DNA from: Rhodocyclales bacterium
GTDB taxonomy: Bacteria > Pseudomonadota > Gammaproteobacteria > Burkholderiales > Rhodocyclaceae
Assembly: GCA_003105015.1 (NCBI GenBank)
Contig: PQAF01000036.1
Span: forward strand, 32,717-85,813
DNA: 53,097 bases
Direction of reading: 5' to 3'
Under the pieces are notes generated by a model. It was given only the letters and a program-made list of their open reading frames with translations. It was not told where the DNA came from and ran no database searches. A program made the translations under genes and the position numbers. Of this stretch, positions 16,458 to 26,003 are shown piece by piece (within the stretch, counting starts at the first letter, position 1; each line of letters opens with the position of its first letter).

Positions 16458-17519
16458 TTAACCGGCTATTTCGGGTTTTCCCGGGAAGCCGGCGATGAAC
16501 AGCGGGAAAAACTCACGGTCGGCCTTGAAGAGGTGGCGCGCCACCACGTCCCCGGCGAGGAACTCGACTATGGCGCCCAGACCCTCGGCGCCTTTCTGCC
16601 ACTCCTGCCGCAGCTCCTGGGCCCGCCGGAGCAGGCCCGCGTGGGCGCACCGGTGTGCGTCCAGCCGTGCAAAGCCGTGCTGCGCCAGCAGGGCTTCCTC
16701 ATGGGCGAAATGCAAGGCGACATGTTCCAGCAAGCGGTCAAATGCATGCGCCGCATCGCCAGCCCGGTCGTCTGCCGCCAATGAAGCGTCGATCAGGGCG
16801 TTGGCCAGCTCGAACAGTTCGCGATGCTCGGCATCGATGTCCGGTTCGCCGCACTCGTAACTCTCCTGCCAGACAAGATGCAACGCCGCCGGGCCCTGCG
16901 CTTCGGCCCATGCGTCGGAATTGCCGCGTGCATCGGTGCGGACCTGATTGCGTCCACCATGCTTGGCGGCGTAGAGCATGGCATCGGCGCGGCGAAACCA
17001 GGCGTTGCCGCTTTCCGCGTCGAGATGCTCGGCGACTCCTGCACTGATCGTCAGTCTGCCGACGGCCGGGAATGACACATCGGCCACCCTCAGGCGCAGG
17101 GCTTCGGCGATGCGATGTGCGCCGCGGTGGCCGGTCGACGGGGCAAGGATGGCAAATTCCTCCCCGCCCCAGCGAAAAAGCTCATCCGAGGCGCGCAGCG
17201 CCGACTGGGCAGCCAGGGCCAGTTCGCGCAGCACGGCATCGCCGGCCTGATGGCCATGGACATCGTTGACGCGCTTGAAATGGTCGATATCGAACAGGAT
17301 CAGCGAGATAGGCTGGCGGTAGCGCCGGCTCCTGTCGAGCTCAGCTTCGAGCAGGCGGTCGAAATGCGCGCGATTCCACAGGCCGGTCAGGCAGTCGCTC
17401 GCCACCTGCCGCTCCAGTGCCGCGATTTGCTGCCTGTGCCAGGCCAGCGCCCCGCACGTCTCCGGAGACAGGCAATCCTCGGCGATTGCGGGCGCTATAT
17501 CGGGAATGCGCAGCGTCAT
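16458..17519 (-). CDS. Diguanylate cyclase fused to a C-terminal hemerythrin domain
   Basis: This is predicted to make c-di-GMP from GTP in response to oxygen or redox state. The 353-residue protein has a short N-terminal helix, then a GGDEF domain (about 40-195) with active site RWGGEEF (GGEEF 118-122) and an allosteric I-site R109-A-S-D112 five residues before it. It then has a hemerythrin domain (about 215-345). All diiron ligands are present: H232, H270, E274, H289, H293, H329, D334, with spacing like bacteriohemerythrin. It starts three bases after the NIT-domain MCP, whose sigma-28 promoter probably drives both. The known Vibrio Bhr-DGC has the opposite domain order, as far as I recall. 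Oxygen control of activity is inferred. Confidence 0.9.
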   Translation of the reverse strand: MTLRIPDIAPAIAEDCLSPETCGALAWHRQQIAALERQVASDCLTGLWNRAHFDRLLEAELDRSRRYRQPISLILFDIDHFKRVNDVHGHQAGDAVLRELALAAQSALRASDELFRWGGEEFAILAPSTGHRGAHRIAEALRLRVADVSFPAVGRLTISAGVAEHLDAESGNAWFRRADAMLYAAKHGGRNQVRTDARGNSDAWAEAQGPAALHLVWQESYECGEPDIDAEHRELFELANALIDASLAADDRAGDAAHAFDRLLEHVALHFAHEEALLAQHGFARLDAHRCAHAGLLRRAQELRQEWQKGAEGLGAIVEFLAGDVVARHLFKADREFFPLFIAGFPGKPEIAG

Positions 17520-17522
17520 GGC

Positions 17523-19505
17523 TCACACCCGGTAGCGCGCCACGGCGCCGCGCAGCCTGCCGGCCAGCCCGTCGAGCTGCAGCGCGGTCTCCGCGGCGGC
17601 GGCAGCAGCGGCGCTGTTCTCCTCGGTCATCTGGGCGATCTTCTCGATGTTGGCGGCGACCTGGTGCACGGCCGCGTCCTGTTCGCGGATGGCATCGGCG
17701 ATGCTTTGCACGTTTTGCGCCACCTCGCCGGAATCGGCGCCGACGCCGCGCAGCGCGGATTCGGTGCCGCCGACCAGCGTCAGGCTGCTTTCGGCCTGGT
17801 CGTTTGCCTGCTGCATGCCCGTCACCGTGCCGCCGATCTGCTCCTGGATGGCGCGGATGAGGCCGGCGATTTCCTCCGTGGCCTTGGAGGTGCGCTCGGC
17901 GAGCTTGCGCACTTCGTCGGCCACCACGGCAAAGCCGCGGCCCTGCTCGCCGGCACGCGCCGCCTCGATGGCGGCATTCAGCGCCAGCAGGTTGGTCTGG
18001 TCGGCGATCTCCTTGATGACCTGAACGATGCCGCCGATCTTCTGCGAACTGCGGTCGAGCTGCTCCACGCTGGAACCCGAGGCGCGGATCAGCTCGGCGA
18101 TGACATTCACGTTGGTCACAGTTTCGCCCATGGCGTCGAGCGCCCGCTCCACCCCTGCGCGCGCCCTGACGACGACCGCATTGGCGCTCTGGGCGTTGGC
18201 CGCTGTCTCGCTGACGCTGACCGAAGCCTCTTCGACCGCGGCGGCGACGGACGAGGAAGCCTCCGCCTGTGCGGCCGAGCTCTTCGTCACCTGCTCGCTC
18301 GCCGTCGCGAGCTGGCGCGCGGCATCCGCGATGCCGTCGCTGGACTGCTTGGCATCGGCGATGATGTCGCGGAACTTCTGCATCAGGCGGTTGAGCGCCT
18401 GGCCGGCGCGGGCCGTTTCCAGCGTGCCCTCCTCGGGCGCGCCGCGCGTGAAGTCGTCGTGCGCTACCGCATGCTCGACGGCGGCAACGACGGCGGCGAG
18501 CGGCCGCCTTACGCCGCGCGCCACCCAGAAGGACACCGCCACTGCCGCCGCAATTGCGGCCAGCGCGAGCGCCAGGTTGAGCAGGACCGACCGGCGGCTG
18601 GCGGCAAACAGCGCGTTTGCCGCGTCGAGCATGCCTTCGGCCAGGGAGCGTTCGAGATCGAGCATGCCGTCGATCTTCGCCGTGATCCGGCCGAACCACG
18701 CCGTCGGGTCCACGTCGAAGCCGCCCTGCGCGACCCGCCCGGCCATGATGTCGCGCATGCGCTGCACCTCGCGCGCCGGAGCGTCTTCCAGAATGGCGGC
18801 GAGCTTCGCCTTGTCCGGCTCCCCTGCGACGCCGCGGAAGAAATCGAGCAGGGCCTCCTGACGGCTGATCCTGTCTATGATGGCGCGATACTGCGGTGGC
18901 TCGACACGGTTGGCGGCAAAGCCGGCGGTGGTCAGCGCGCGCTCCAGGCCGGCGTTCTCCTTGGCGCGCACGAAAGCCTGATAGGCGGCGGCGCGCTTGG
19001 CGATGCCGGCTTCAGTGTTGTGACGGGCCACGGCGTCCATGGTCCCGACAAGCGCCGCAATGGTCGCCGTGTAATAGCCGGTGCTTTGCGGAACCGAAAC
19101 CGCGTGGCGTCCGGCCTGCTCGCGCACCTCGGCCAGTTTCTCGATCTGACCGAGGGCCGCGGCGATCGCCTGCCGCAGGTCGGTCGGAGGGCCGAAGGAC
19201 AGGCCGTCCGCACCCTGGCGGAAGCCCTGCGAGCGGGCGTCGGTTTCGGCGCGGTATTTCGGCAGGACGTCCGCAAACTTTTCGCCTCTCGACTGCAGAA
19301 ATCCGGCCGTCGAACCGCGCTCGATCTGCAATGCATGGATCAGGCTCCCGGCGGCCACTGCCACCTCCATGAGGACGCGGGTCTGCTCGGCGTTCCGGTA
19401 ACGGCCATAACTGTCGTGGATGAGGATGCCGGCCGATACGGCCAATGCAATGAGTGGCACGGCGACCAGCATTGCCAGCCGTTGCGTGATGGTAGTCCGA
19501 TTCAT
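17523..19505 (-). CDS. Chemoreceptor (MCP) with periplasmic NIT domain
   Basis: This is a methyl-accepting chemotaxis protein probably sensing nitrate or nitrite. From ATG 19505 it is 660 residues: first membrane helix ([20 protein letters not shown]), then a periplasmic NIT domain with [32 protein letters not shown] and [17 protein letters not shown]. The second helix ([19 protein letters not shown]), a HAMP domain and a signalling domain with tip [20 protein letters not shown] follow. The 69 residues upstream in the same frame contain the promoter and were excluded. No C-terminal CheR-binding pentapeptide is seen. It is co-transcribed with the GGDEF-hemerythrin gene. Confidence 0.93.
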   Translation of the reverse strand: MNRTTITQRLAMLVAVPLIALAVSAGILIHDSYGRYRNAEQTRVLMEVAVAAGSLIHALQIERGSTAGFLQSRGEKFADVLPKYRAETDARSQGFRQGADGLSFGPPTDLRQAIAAALGQIEKLAEVREQAGRHAVSVPQSTGYYTATIAALVGTMDAVARHNTEAGIAKRAAAYQAFVRAKENAGLERALTTAGFAANRVEPPQYRAIIDRISRQEALLDFFRGVAGEPDKAKLAAILEDAPAREVQRMRDIMAGRVAQGGFDVDPTAWFGRITAKIDGMLDLERSLAEGMLDAANALFAASRRSVLLNLALALAAIAAAVAVSFWVARGVRRPLAAVVAAVEHAVAHDDFTRGAPEEGTLETARAGQALNRLMQKFRDIIADAKQSSDGIADAARQLATASEQVTKSSAAQAEASSSVAAAVEEASVSVSETAANAQSANAVVVRARAGVERALDAMGETVTNVNVIAELIRASGSSVEQLDRSSQKIGGIVQVIKEIADQTNLLALNAAIEAARAGEQGRGFAVVADEVRKLAERTSKATEEIAGLIRAIQEQIGGTVTGMQQANDQAESSLTLVGGTESALRGVGADSGEVAQNVQSIADAIREQDAAVHQVAANIEKIAQMTEENSAAAAAAAETALQLDGLAGRLRGAVARYRV

Positions 19506-19652
19506 GTCGCTCTCCTGTGCGTCGGGTCCGTTTCCGGCTGCGGTCGGCTGAACCGGCGTGCCGAATGGATTCGTCAGGAAGGCGACCCCGCGGTTCGGCG
19601 GGGGACTGCAGGACACGCGGGGTCGGGGCATATCCTTGGTGACGTAGGTGGG

Positions 19653-19679
19653 TTTACGGCGGGCGGACAGGGGGCTTGA
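19653..19679 (-). promoter_or_regulatory. Sigma-28 promoter of the NIT-MCP / GGDEF-hemerythrin operon
   Basis: On the minus strand TCAAGCCC, an 11-base spacer and GCCGTAAA fit the FliA consensus. It lies about 150 bases upstream of the MCP ATG, in the 243-base gap after the histidine kinase gene. No other element is evident in that gap. Confidence 0.65.
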
Positions 19680-19748
19680 ACCGGATCGGCATGGAAAATT
19701 GATCGAAATCAATCTTTCCGCGCCATTCTGATGCGGCTGACTCCTCCG

Positions 19749-22298
19749 CTACGGCAGGGTGAAGAAGAAGGTGGCGCCTGCGTCCACACAGCCCTCGGCC
19801 CGGACCGTTCCGCCGTGGCGGTGGATGATGCGCGCCACCGTTGCGAGCCCGACGCCGGTGCCGGGGAACTCCGAGGGGGAATGCAGGCGCTGGAAGGCGC
19901 CGAACAGCTTGCCGACATAGCGCATGTCGAAGCCGGCGCCGTTGTCGCGGATGAAGAACCTGCGTTCGCCGCCCGACGCATCGACGCCAAACTCGATGCA
20001 GGCAAGCGCCTTCTTCGAGGTGTATTTCATGGCGTTGCCGAGCAGATTGTGCAGGACGGCGCGCATCAGGCTCGGGTCGCACTGCGCGGCCAGCCCCGGC
20101 GCGATCGCCCATTCGACGCGCCGCGCCGGATCGGCCGCGGCGATCTCGTCGGCGATCTCCCACGCCAGCGCCGACAGGTCGACGGCCTCCTTGCGCATTT
20201 CGTGGCGGGCCACGCGCGAGAGCTCCAGCAGGTCGTCGATCAGCTCGCCCATTTTGACCGAGGCAGCGCGCACGCGGGCGAGGTGGCCGCGTGCCTGCTC
20301 GCCGAGGACGGCCGCGCTTTCCTCCTCGAGCAGGCGCGAAAAGCCGTTGATGGCGCGCAGCGGCGCACGCAGGTCGTGCGAAACCGCGTAGGAGAAGGCC
20401 TCCAGCTCGCGGTTGGCGGCTTCCAACTCGCGCGTGCGCTCGGCCACCCGCCGCTCCAGCTCCCCGGCGTTGCGCCGCAGCTCGGTGACGTCGCGGCCGA
20501 CGACGATCAGCGCCTGGCGGCCTCCGTTCTCGTCGTAGAGCGGCACCTTGGATACGTCATAGATCGCCGTGCCGCCCTCCGGACGGTGCAGCACCTCGGT
20601 GAAATGCACGAGCAGCCCGGCCGCCCAGGCGTCTTCGTCGCTGTCCCAGCAGGCCATGTGCTCGCCGGAGAATTCAGGATTGAAGAGCGCCAGTTCGAGA
20701 TCGGTCCTACCCTGCCAGGCCACGCCGTCCAGCGCGAACAGGCGCCGCGCCGCGCTGTTGACCACCTGCCAACGGCCCATGCCGTCCTTGAAGAAGACGG
20801 CATCGGGCACCGCTTCGATCAGCGTGACCATGCGCTCGCGGCTTTCGCGCAGCGCCTCTTCGGCGGCCTTGCGCAGCGTCAGGTCCGTGAACACGCCGAC
20901 GTAATTCGTGATCCGTCCCGTCTCGTCGCGCACGGCGGAAATGGACAGCCATTCCGGATACACCGTACCGTCCTTGCGCCGGTTCCAAATCTCCCCGCTC
21001 CAGCAGCCGTCTGCGCCGAGGGTGTCCCACATGGCCCGGTAGAAGCCGGCGCTCTGGCGACCCGACTGCAGGATGCGCGGATTGCGGCCGACAGCCTCCT
21101 CGCGGACGTAGCCGGTGATCCGGCAGAAGCTCGGATTGACATCAAGGATGTTCGCCTCGGCGTCGGTGATCGTGATGGCCTCCGCGGCTTGTTCGAAGAC
21201 GCTCGCCGCCAGCCGCAGCCTGGCGAGATCCTCATTGATGCGGCGATCCCGCGCCTCCAGCGACCCGGCCATATCGTTGAAGTCGCATGCCAGTTCCGCA
21301 AACTCACCCCGGCGCGCGAGGGGCGGGATGCGGTGGAATATTTCTCCTTCACGCAGGCGCCGCGCGCCATCGGCCAGCGCGGCGAGCGGCCGCAGGATGA
21401 CGCGCTCGGAGAAAAACCAGGAGACGGCATACAGGGCCAGGCAGAGCGCCGCCAGCAGCCAGGCCAGACGCACCGTGTCGCGCTCGGCATCCGTAACGGC
21501 CAGTTCCTCCGGGATGCCGATCGACACCACGCCGGCGAGCGGCTGCCGCAGCGGAATATCCGCCTGCAGCCGCTTGACGCCGTCGAGCCACAGGCTCTGC
21601 GTGACCTGCTCGCGTCCGGAAGCGATGGCCTGGCCTACGCCGCCCAGGTGCAAGCCCGACTTGCCGACGCAACAGGCCGGATCCGGCTGGCGCACCACGA
21701 ACATACCATCGTTGTCGAAGATGCGCAGGACGACGCCGTTCGGGACCGTCTCGGCGAAATGCGCGTTCAACCAGTCGCGGTCGATGAAGGCGAGAATCGC
21801 GCCCGGGCGCCTGTCCTCCCCCGCCAGCGGGCGCGCAAGCGCCAGGTAGGGCCGCTCCTGCCCGGTCTCTCCGCTCATGCCCAGCATGGGTGCGCCGGCG
21901 GCGAGAACGCGCCGTGCGGCGTCTTCCGCGGCGCCGGACAACACAACGCCGCGGGCCGCGCAGCGCAGCCGGCCCTCGCCGTCGACGACGGCGAGGTTGA
22001 TCAGCGAAGGCGTGGCGGCGACCACCTGGCGCAGGGCGTCCTCGCACCCTTCATCCCGCGGGCCGAGGCCGCGCAGGCGCAGCAGGATGTCGAGCATGGC
22101 GAGGTGGTCGCGCACGAGGCGCTCGTAGTGACGGGCGTAGCTTTGGGCGAGATCCAGCGCCCGCGCCTTCGCCGCGTCGCGCGCATGGCGAAGCGACTCG
22201 GCCTGCAGCAGCAGCACGATGGCGAGCAGGGCCGCAAAAAGGGCGGTCAGCAGCAAGGCCAAGCGCCCCCGCAGGGAAGCCGGCAATCGGATAGGCAT
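19749..22298 (-). CDS. Membrane sensor histidine kinase with HAMP and two PAS domains
   Basis: This 849-residue kinase has an N-terminal membrane helix (LALLLTALFAALLAIVLLLQ), a periplasmic Cache-like sensor (about 35-285), a second helix (LAWLLAALCLALYAVSWFF), HAMP, then two PAS domains. The first PAS has NPSFCRITGYVREEAVGRNP and the second VPDAVFFKDGMGRWQVVNS. The phytochrome-type HisKA motif FSYAVSHDLRAPLRAINGFS (phospho-acceptor His) is followed by the ATPase domain with N box HNLLGNAMKYTS and DNGAGFDMRYVGKLFGAFQR. It ends with FFFTLP and has no receiver domain. It lies downstream of cheB with a 251-base gap. Its nearest relative in the window is the frameshifted kinase at 35.5-38.4 kb. 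Confidence 0.9.
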   Translation of the reverse strand: MPIRLPASLRGRLALLLTALFAALLAIVLLLQAESLRHARDAAKARALDLAQSYARHYERLVRDHLAMLDILLRLRGLGPRDEGCEDALRQVVAATPSLINLAVVDGEGRLRCAARGVVLSGAAEDAARRVLAAGAPMLGMSGETGQERPYLALARPLAGEDRRPGAILAFIDRDWLNAHFAETVPNGVVLRIFDNDGMFVVRQPDPACCVGKSGLHLGGVGQAIASGREQVTQSLWLDGVKRLQADIPLRQPLAGVVSIGIPEELAVTDAERDTVRLAWLLAALCLALYAVSWFFSERVILRPLAALADGARRLREGEIFHRIPPLARRGEFAELACDFNDMAGSLEARDRRINEDLARLRLAASVFEQAAEAITITDAEANILDVNPSFCRITGYVREEAVGRNPRILQSGRQSAGFYRAMWDTLGADGCWSGEIWNRRKDGTVYPEWLSISAVRDETGRITNYVGVFTDLTLRKAAEEALRESRERMVTLIEAVPDAVFFKDGMGRWQVVNSAARRLFALDGVAWQGRTDLELALFNPEFSGEHMACWDSDEDAWAAGLLVHFTEVLHRPEGGTAIYDVSKVPLYDENGGRQALIVVGRDVTELRRNAGELERRVAERTRELEAANRELEAFSYAVSHDLRAPLRAINGFSRLLEEESAAVLGEQARGHLARVRAASVKMGELIDDLLELSRVARHEMRKEAVDLSALAWEIADEIAAADPARRVEWAIAPGLAAQCDPSLMRAVLHNLLGNAMKYTSKKALACIEFGVDASGGERRFFIRDNGAGFDMRYVGKLFGAFQRLHSPSEFPGTGVGLATVARIIHRHGGTVRAEGCVDAGATFFFTLP

Positions 22299-22324
22299 GG
22301 TCTGGGCAAATCCGTGTGTATATA

Positions 22325-22376
22325 GGTATCGGCGACAGGCCTGATACCCAAGTCGGGCATGAGGTTATAGCCTCAT
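22325..22376. promoter_or_regulatory. Two hairpins in the leader of the PAS histidine kinase
   Basis: GGTATC...GATACC (22325-22348) folds with an inner GGC/GCC pairing and one bulge. ATGAGGTTATAGCCTCAT (22359-22376) is a 6-base stem with a 6-base loop. They lie 27-78 bases upstream of the kinase ATG in a 251-base gap (22299-22549) that is visibly more AT-rich than its surroundings. The gap also holds GATCA-AAAA-TGATC near 22404, so it probably contains the promoter. No clear -35/-10 pair was assigned. Confidence 0.4.
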
Positions 22377-22549
22377 CCCATCTGTTTAACAATAGTCAAT
22401 GATCAAAAATGATCGATATCCAAAACATCCGATCCGGAAGGGTCTGGCCGATGGTGGGGATAGCTGCGATTTCGCTGCTTGCGGCGGAATTTCTAGAGAC
22501 CATCCGGCAACATGTCGATCACGTTCGATAGGAGCGACACTTCCTTGGG

Positions 22550-23596
22550 CTAATGGATAGCCATTGCAATGTTCTGGAGCGGCATCACCCGATCCACTGC
22601 GCCCAGCTTGATCGCCTCCTTCGGCATGCCGAAGACAACGCAACTCTCCTCGTCCTGGGCGATGGTGCGGGCGCCGGCGTCGTGCATCTCCTTCAGTCCT
22701 CGTGCGCCGTCGTCGCCCATGCCGGTCATGATGACGCCCAACGCGTTGCGCCCGGCGTACTTTGCCACCGAACGAAACAATACATCCACCGACGGGCGGT
22801 GGCGATTGACCACCGGGCCGTCAACCACCTCGACGTGGTACTGGGCGCCACTGCGCCTGAGCATCATATGTTTACCACCCGGTGCGATGAGGGCGCGGCC
22901 GGGCACGACGCGCTGGCCGTCTTTCGCCTCGAACACATCGATCTCGCACAGCCTGTTCAAGCGCGCCGCGAACGAGGCAGTGAACTTCTCCGGCATGTGC
23001 TGGACGATGACGATGCCAGGTACCGTCGGCGGCAGTCCCGTCAGCAGCACTTCGAGTGCCTGGGTGCCGCCGGTGGACGTGCCGATGGCGACGATGCTGT
23101 CGGTGGTCCTAACCATGGCATGGCTGCCGCCCGCGCCCTCGATCGGCTCGGCAGAGACCGTCGCCGCCGGCCGCGCAGCCAGATTGCGAACTTTCGACGC
23201 GGCGGCGGCACGCACCGCCGTAACCACGTCGTTGGACGACTCGCGAAGGAAATCCTTCAGGCCGAGGGTAGGCTTGGTAATGATCGACACGGCACCGGCC
23301 GCTAGGGCCTGCATGGTCGTCTCGGCGCCGGCCTGGGCCAAGGAAGAGCAAATGACGACCGGCGTCGGTCGTTCAGCCATGATTTTCTTCAGAAATGTGA
23401 CGCCGTCCATGCGCGGCATCTCGACGTCCAGGGTGATGACGTCGGGCCACTCCCGGCGCATGCGTTCGAGCGCGAAGATCGGGTCGGGTGCCGCGCCGAT
23501 GACGCGGATGCCGGGCTCGCGGCCCAGGATATCGCTCATCACCTGTCGCACGACCGCCGAATCGTCGACGACGAGCACTCTTATCTCACCGGCCAC
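22550..23596 (-). CDS. cheB: CheB, protein-glutamate methylesterase (second chemosensory system)
   Basis: CheB demethylates and deamidates receptors once its receiver is phosphorylated. The 348-residue protein has a receiver ([19 protein letters not shown], with the phospho-Asp in [13 protein letters not shown]) and a linker. The esterase domain carries the catalytic Ser in [13 protein letters not shown], His in [10 protein letters not shown] and Asp in [15 protein letters not shown]. Its start overlaps the end of the hemerythrin gene by 16 bases. It closes the cheW-cheR-cheD-hemerythrin-cheB run. Confidence 0.97.
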   Translation of the reverse strand: MAGEIRVLVVDDSAVVRQVMSDILGREPGIRVIGAAPDPIFALERMRREWPDVITLDVEMPRMDGVTFLKKIMAERPTPVVICSSLAQAGAETTMQALAAGAVSIITKPTLGLKDFLRESSNDVVTAVRAAAASKVRNLAARPAATVSAEPIEGAGGSHAMVRTTDSIVAIGTSTGGTQALEVLLTGLPPTVPGIVIVQHMPEKFTASFAARLNRLCEIDVFEAKDGQRVVPGRALIAPGGKHMMLRRSGAQYHVEVVDGPVVNRHRPSVDVLFRSVAKYAGRNALGVIMTGMGDDGARGLKEMHDAGARTIAQDEESCVVFGMPKEAIKLGAVDRVMPLQNIAMAIH

Positions 23597-24069
23597 TGGA
23601 TGCTCTCCACGGCGGTTTCCGTCCTCGTTGCGAGTGTGGCATCCGCCAAAGATACGAAAATGCGGTCACAGGTCAGGATATGCTCCAGCCACCAGTCGCA
23701 GACGAAGGCCAGCACCTGGATCGGGATCAGCCGCTCCCCGTCTTCGTGGCGTGCCTTAAGATCCTCGATGCGGCGCCGGTACGCCATGTGCCGGATGACG
23801 TGCTCGGCCAGGTGGTGGGGCGTTACGGCATGCAGCTTGAGCAGCCGTTCCTCGGTGTCGAAATGGTAGTCGGCATAGCGCTGCAATTCGCCGAAAATGC
23901 CGTGCAGCGCGGCGTCGCCGCGCCCCTCGCCGATGCTCTTGTAAAGCCCATTCAGAATATGGATTAGGCCGCGATGCTGCGTGTCGACGATCTCGACGCC
24001 TGTCGCAAATTTTTCGTCCCACATGACGTACATGCCTGCCTCCGTTCCGGTCGCCGTCCACTCGTTCAT
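23581..24069 (-). CDS. Bacteriohemerythrin encoded between cheD and cheB
   Basis: This single-domain hemerythrin of 162 residues (ATG 24069) is predicted to bind oxygen at a diiron site. The start [20 protein letters not shown] is typical, with ligands H32, H69 and E73 (YHFDTEE), H86 and H90 (HHLAEH), then H120 and D125 ([13 protein letters not shown]). The ATG overlaps the cheD stop (ATGA) and the end overlaps cheB, so it is translated as part of the chemotaxis operon. An oxygen-sensing or oxygen-delivery role for the receptor array is inferred. No membrane segment or other domain is present. Confidence 0.93.
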   Translation of the reverse strand: MNEWTATGTEAGMYVMWDEKFATGVEIVDTQHRGLIHILNGLYKSIGEGRGDAALHGIFGELQRYADYHFDTEERLLKLHAVTPHHLAEHVIRHMAYRRRIEDLKARHEDGERLIPIQVLAFVCDWWLEHILTCDRIFVSLADATLATRTETAVESIQWPVR

Positions 24070-24575
24070 GCCACATCCCTCAGTCCGGCCTGCTCCGGCA
24101 TGTGGCGCACCCACACGTCACCACTCGCCACGTCGAAGACGATGCTCCTGTGCCCGACTCCGGCCAGATGCTGGCTGGCCGGCTCCAGGCCGTGCCTTCT
24201 CAGCAGCAGCCGTCCGACCTCGATGTTGCGATTGCCGATGTCGAGCGCGCCACGGCCGGCGGCGAATGAGAACATCCGTCCGCCGCCGAAGATCTTCGCC
24301 TCGTAGTCGCGCGGCTGCGTGCCGGCGGCGCGCATCTCTTCGATGAGCAGATCGAGGGCCTCGTCGGCATAGCGTCCGTCCCGCTGCCCCGCCGCGTCGC
24401 CGCTGCGCCCGGGCAGCATGTAGTGGCACATGCCGCCGAGCAGCAGGCGGGGATGCCAGAAGGTGATCGAGACGCAGGAACCGAGCACCGTGCGGATGCG
24501 CGTGCCGCGGTCGCCGAAATACACCTCGCCCGGCTGCAGGAAGATGTCGATCGCCGCCGGATTGATGGGGATCAT
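24066..24575 (-). CDS. cheD: CheD, receptor glutamine deamidase
   Basis: CheD deamidates glutamines on chemoreceptors. The 169-residue protein has the catalytic Cys34 in VLGSCVSITFW and His51 in GGMCHYMLP, with the conserved YEAKIFGGGRMF and IGNRNIEVGRLLLRRHG. Its start overlaps the cheR stop (ATGA-type). It belongs to the second chemosensory system only; the 39-53 kb system has no cheD in the window. No CheC partner is present, so it probably acts as a plain deamidase. Confidence 0.96.
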   Translation of the reverse strand: MIPINPAAIDIFLQPGEVYFGDRGTRIRTVLGSCVSITFWHPRLLLGGMCHYMLPGRSGDAAGQRDGRYADEALDLLIEEMRAAGTQPRDYEAKIFGGGRMFSFAAGRGALDIGNRNIEVGRLLLRRHGLEPASQHLAGVGHRSIVFDVASGDVWVRHMPEQAGLRDVA

Positions 24576-25390
24576 GCGCCGCGCTCCTTGCGGTAGATGG
24601 TCGGGCGCACCTGCCTGAAGCTATCGGTGACGCCGTTCAGGCTTTCCGAATGCCCTATGAACATCCAGCCGCCCGGCCTGAGCTGCCGGTGCAGGGCCGC
24701 CACGACGCGGCGCTTCATGTCCATGTCGAAATAGATCATGACATTGCGCAGGAAAATCACGTCGAATTCGCCGGCGCTCTTCAGGTCGCCATTGAGATTC
24801 AGCTGCGCAAAGCGCACCCGTTCCCGCACGGCCGCATCGACGCGCAGCTTGCCGGCCATGGCTCCGGCGCCGCGTAGGCAAAAGCGCCGGCGGTAGTCCG
24901 GCGGGATTCCCTCCTCGTTGCGCGTGGTCGCATAGGTAGCGGAGCGTGCGATGTCGATGACCCGGCTGTTGATGTCCGAGCCGAACACCTCCCAGGGTAC
25001 GGACTCTCCCAACTTGTCCATCAGCACCATGGCGATGCTGTAGGCTTCCTCGCCGGTCGAGCTGGCCGCGCTCCAGACCCTGAAGCCAGCGCCGGGACGC
25101 AGGTCCGGCAGGACCTCGCGGGCCAGGAAATCGAAATGCCCCGGCTCGCGGAAGAAGTATGTTTCGTTGGTCGTCAACAACTCGATCGCGGTCTGCAGCT
25201 CGGCGGGATCGCCGCCGCCGACAATAAGGCGATAGTAGTCGCCGAAGCTGTCGATGGCGCGCTCACGCAGGCGCTTCGACAGGCGCCCGCTCACCAGGGG
25301 CTTTTTCGAGGGCGGCAGGTGGATGCCGGCCACCCGTTGCATGAGGGCCTGGAATCGGCTGAACTCCGCATCGGTGATCGCATAATCCAT
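24572..25390 (-). CDS. cheR: CheR, chemoreceptor methyltransferase (second system)
   Basis: CheR methylates receptor glutamates using S-adenosylmethionine. From ATG 25390 it is 272 residues: an N-terminal helical domain (FSRFQALMQRVAGIHLPPSK) and a Rossmann methyltransferase domain with TTNETYFFREPGHFDFL, VWSAASSTGEEAYSIAM and [14 protein letters not shown]. The reading could begin at 25420, inside cheW, but the later ATG gives the standard N-terminus. A receptor in the same operon carries a C-terminal aromatic pentapeptide of the CheR-tethering type. Confidence 0.96.
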   Translation of the reverse strand: MDYAITDAEFSRFQALMQRVAGIHLPPSKKPLVSGRLSKRLRERAIDSFGDYYRLIVGGGDPAELQTAIELLTTNETYFFREPGHFDFLAREVLPDLRPGAGFRVWSAASSTGEEAYSIAMVLMDKLGESVPWEVFGSDINSRVIDIARSATYATTRNEEGIPPDYRRRFCLRGAGAMAGKLRVDAAVRERVRFAQLNLNGDLKSAGEFDVIFLRNVMIYFDMDMKRRVVAALHRQLRPGGWMFIGHSESLNGVTDSFRQVRPTIYRKERGA

Positions 25391-25409
25391 GTTTCCGGCC
25401 CCTGCCCTT

Positions 25410-25991
25410 TCATCCGGCAAAAGTCAGCCCGGGCCGCACGGCGCCACTCTCCGTCTCCCCGGCGACGCCGACGATATCCACGAGTTCATCGACAGATAGC
25501 GCATGTTGCAGGTTCAGAAGAATGACGAACTTGCCGGCCACCTTGCCCATGCCCTCGACGAAGTCGCTGCGGATGCGGGCACCGAACGAGGGCGGCGGCT
25601 CGATATCGTGGGCCGGGATGTCCAGCACCTCGTTGACGGCATCGACGATGACGCCGATCACATGGCTCGCTCCCGGCTGCGCCTCGATCTCGACGATGAC
25701 GATGCAGGTGCGGCGCGCGATGGCGGTCGGCGCGCGGCCGAAGCGCACCGCCAGGTCGACAACCGGCACGACGGCGCCGCGCAGGTTGATCACGCCGCGC
25801 ACCAGGTCCGGCATCATCGGCACCTCGGTCAGGTGGCCATATTCGATGATCTCCTTGATCCTTCGGATTCCGATGGCGAAAGTTTCCCCACACAGTGAAA
25901 ACACCAGGTACTGCTGAGGCTCGCCGATGCCTGCCGGCAAGCCCGCGACCGGAGGGTTGCCGGCCGCAACCGCGAGTTGGGTCTGGGACAT
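25410..25991 (-). CDS. cheW: CheW, chemoreceptor-kinase coupling protein
   Basis: CheW links receptors to CheA at the array baseplate. At 193 residues it is slightly long because of a 25-residue N-terminal tail and a C-terminal tail. The CheW fold is clear: QYLVFSLCGETFAIGIRRIK, VRGVINLRGAVVPVVDLAVR and FVEGMGKVAGKFVILLNLQ. It lies between the MCP with the EFVRY tail and cheR. It is the only free CheW in the window. Confidence 0.96.
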   Translation of the reverse strand: MSQTQLAVAAGNPPVAGLPAGIGEPQQYLVFSLCGETFAIGIRRIKEIIEYGHLTEVPMMPDLVRGVINLRGAVVPVVDLAVRFGRAPTAIARRTCIVIVEIEAQPGASHVIGVIVDAVNEVLDIPAHDIEPPPSFGARIRSDFVEGMGKVAGKFVILLNLQHALSVDELVDIVGVAGETESGAVRPGLTFAG

Positions 25992-26003
25992 GGCCGCCTC
26001 CGC

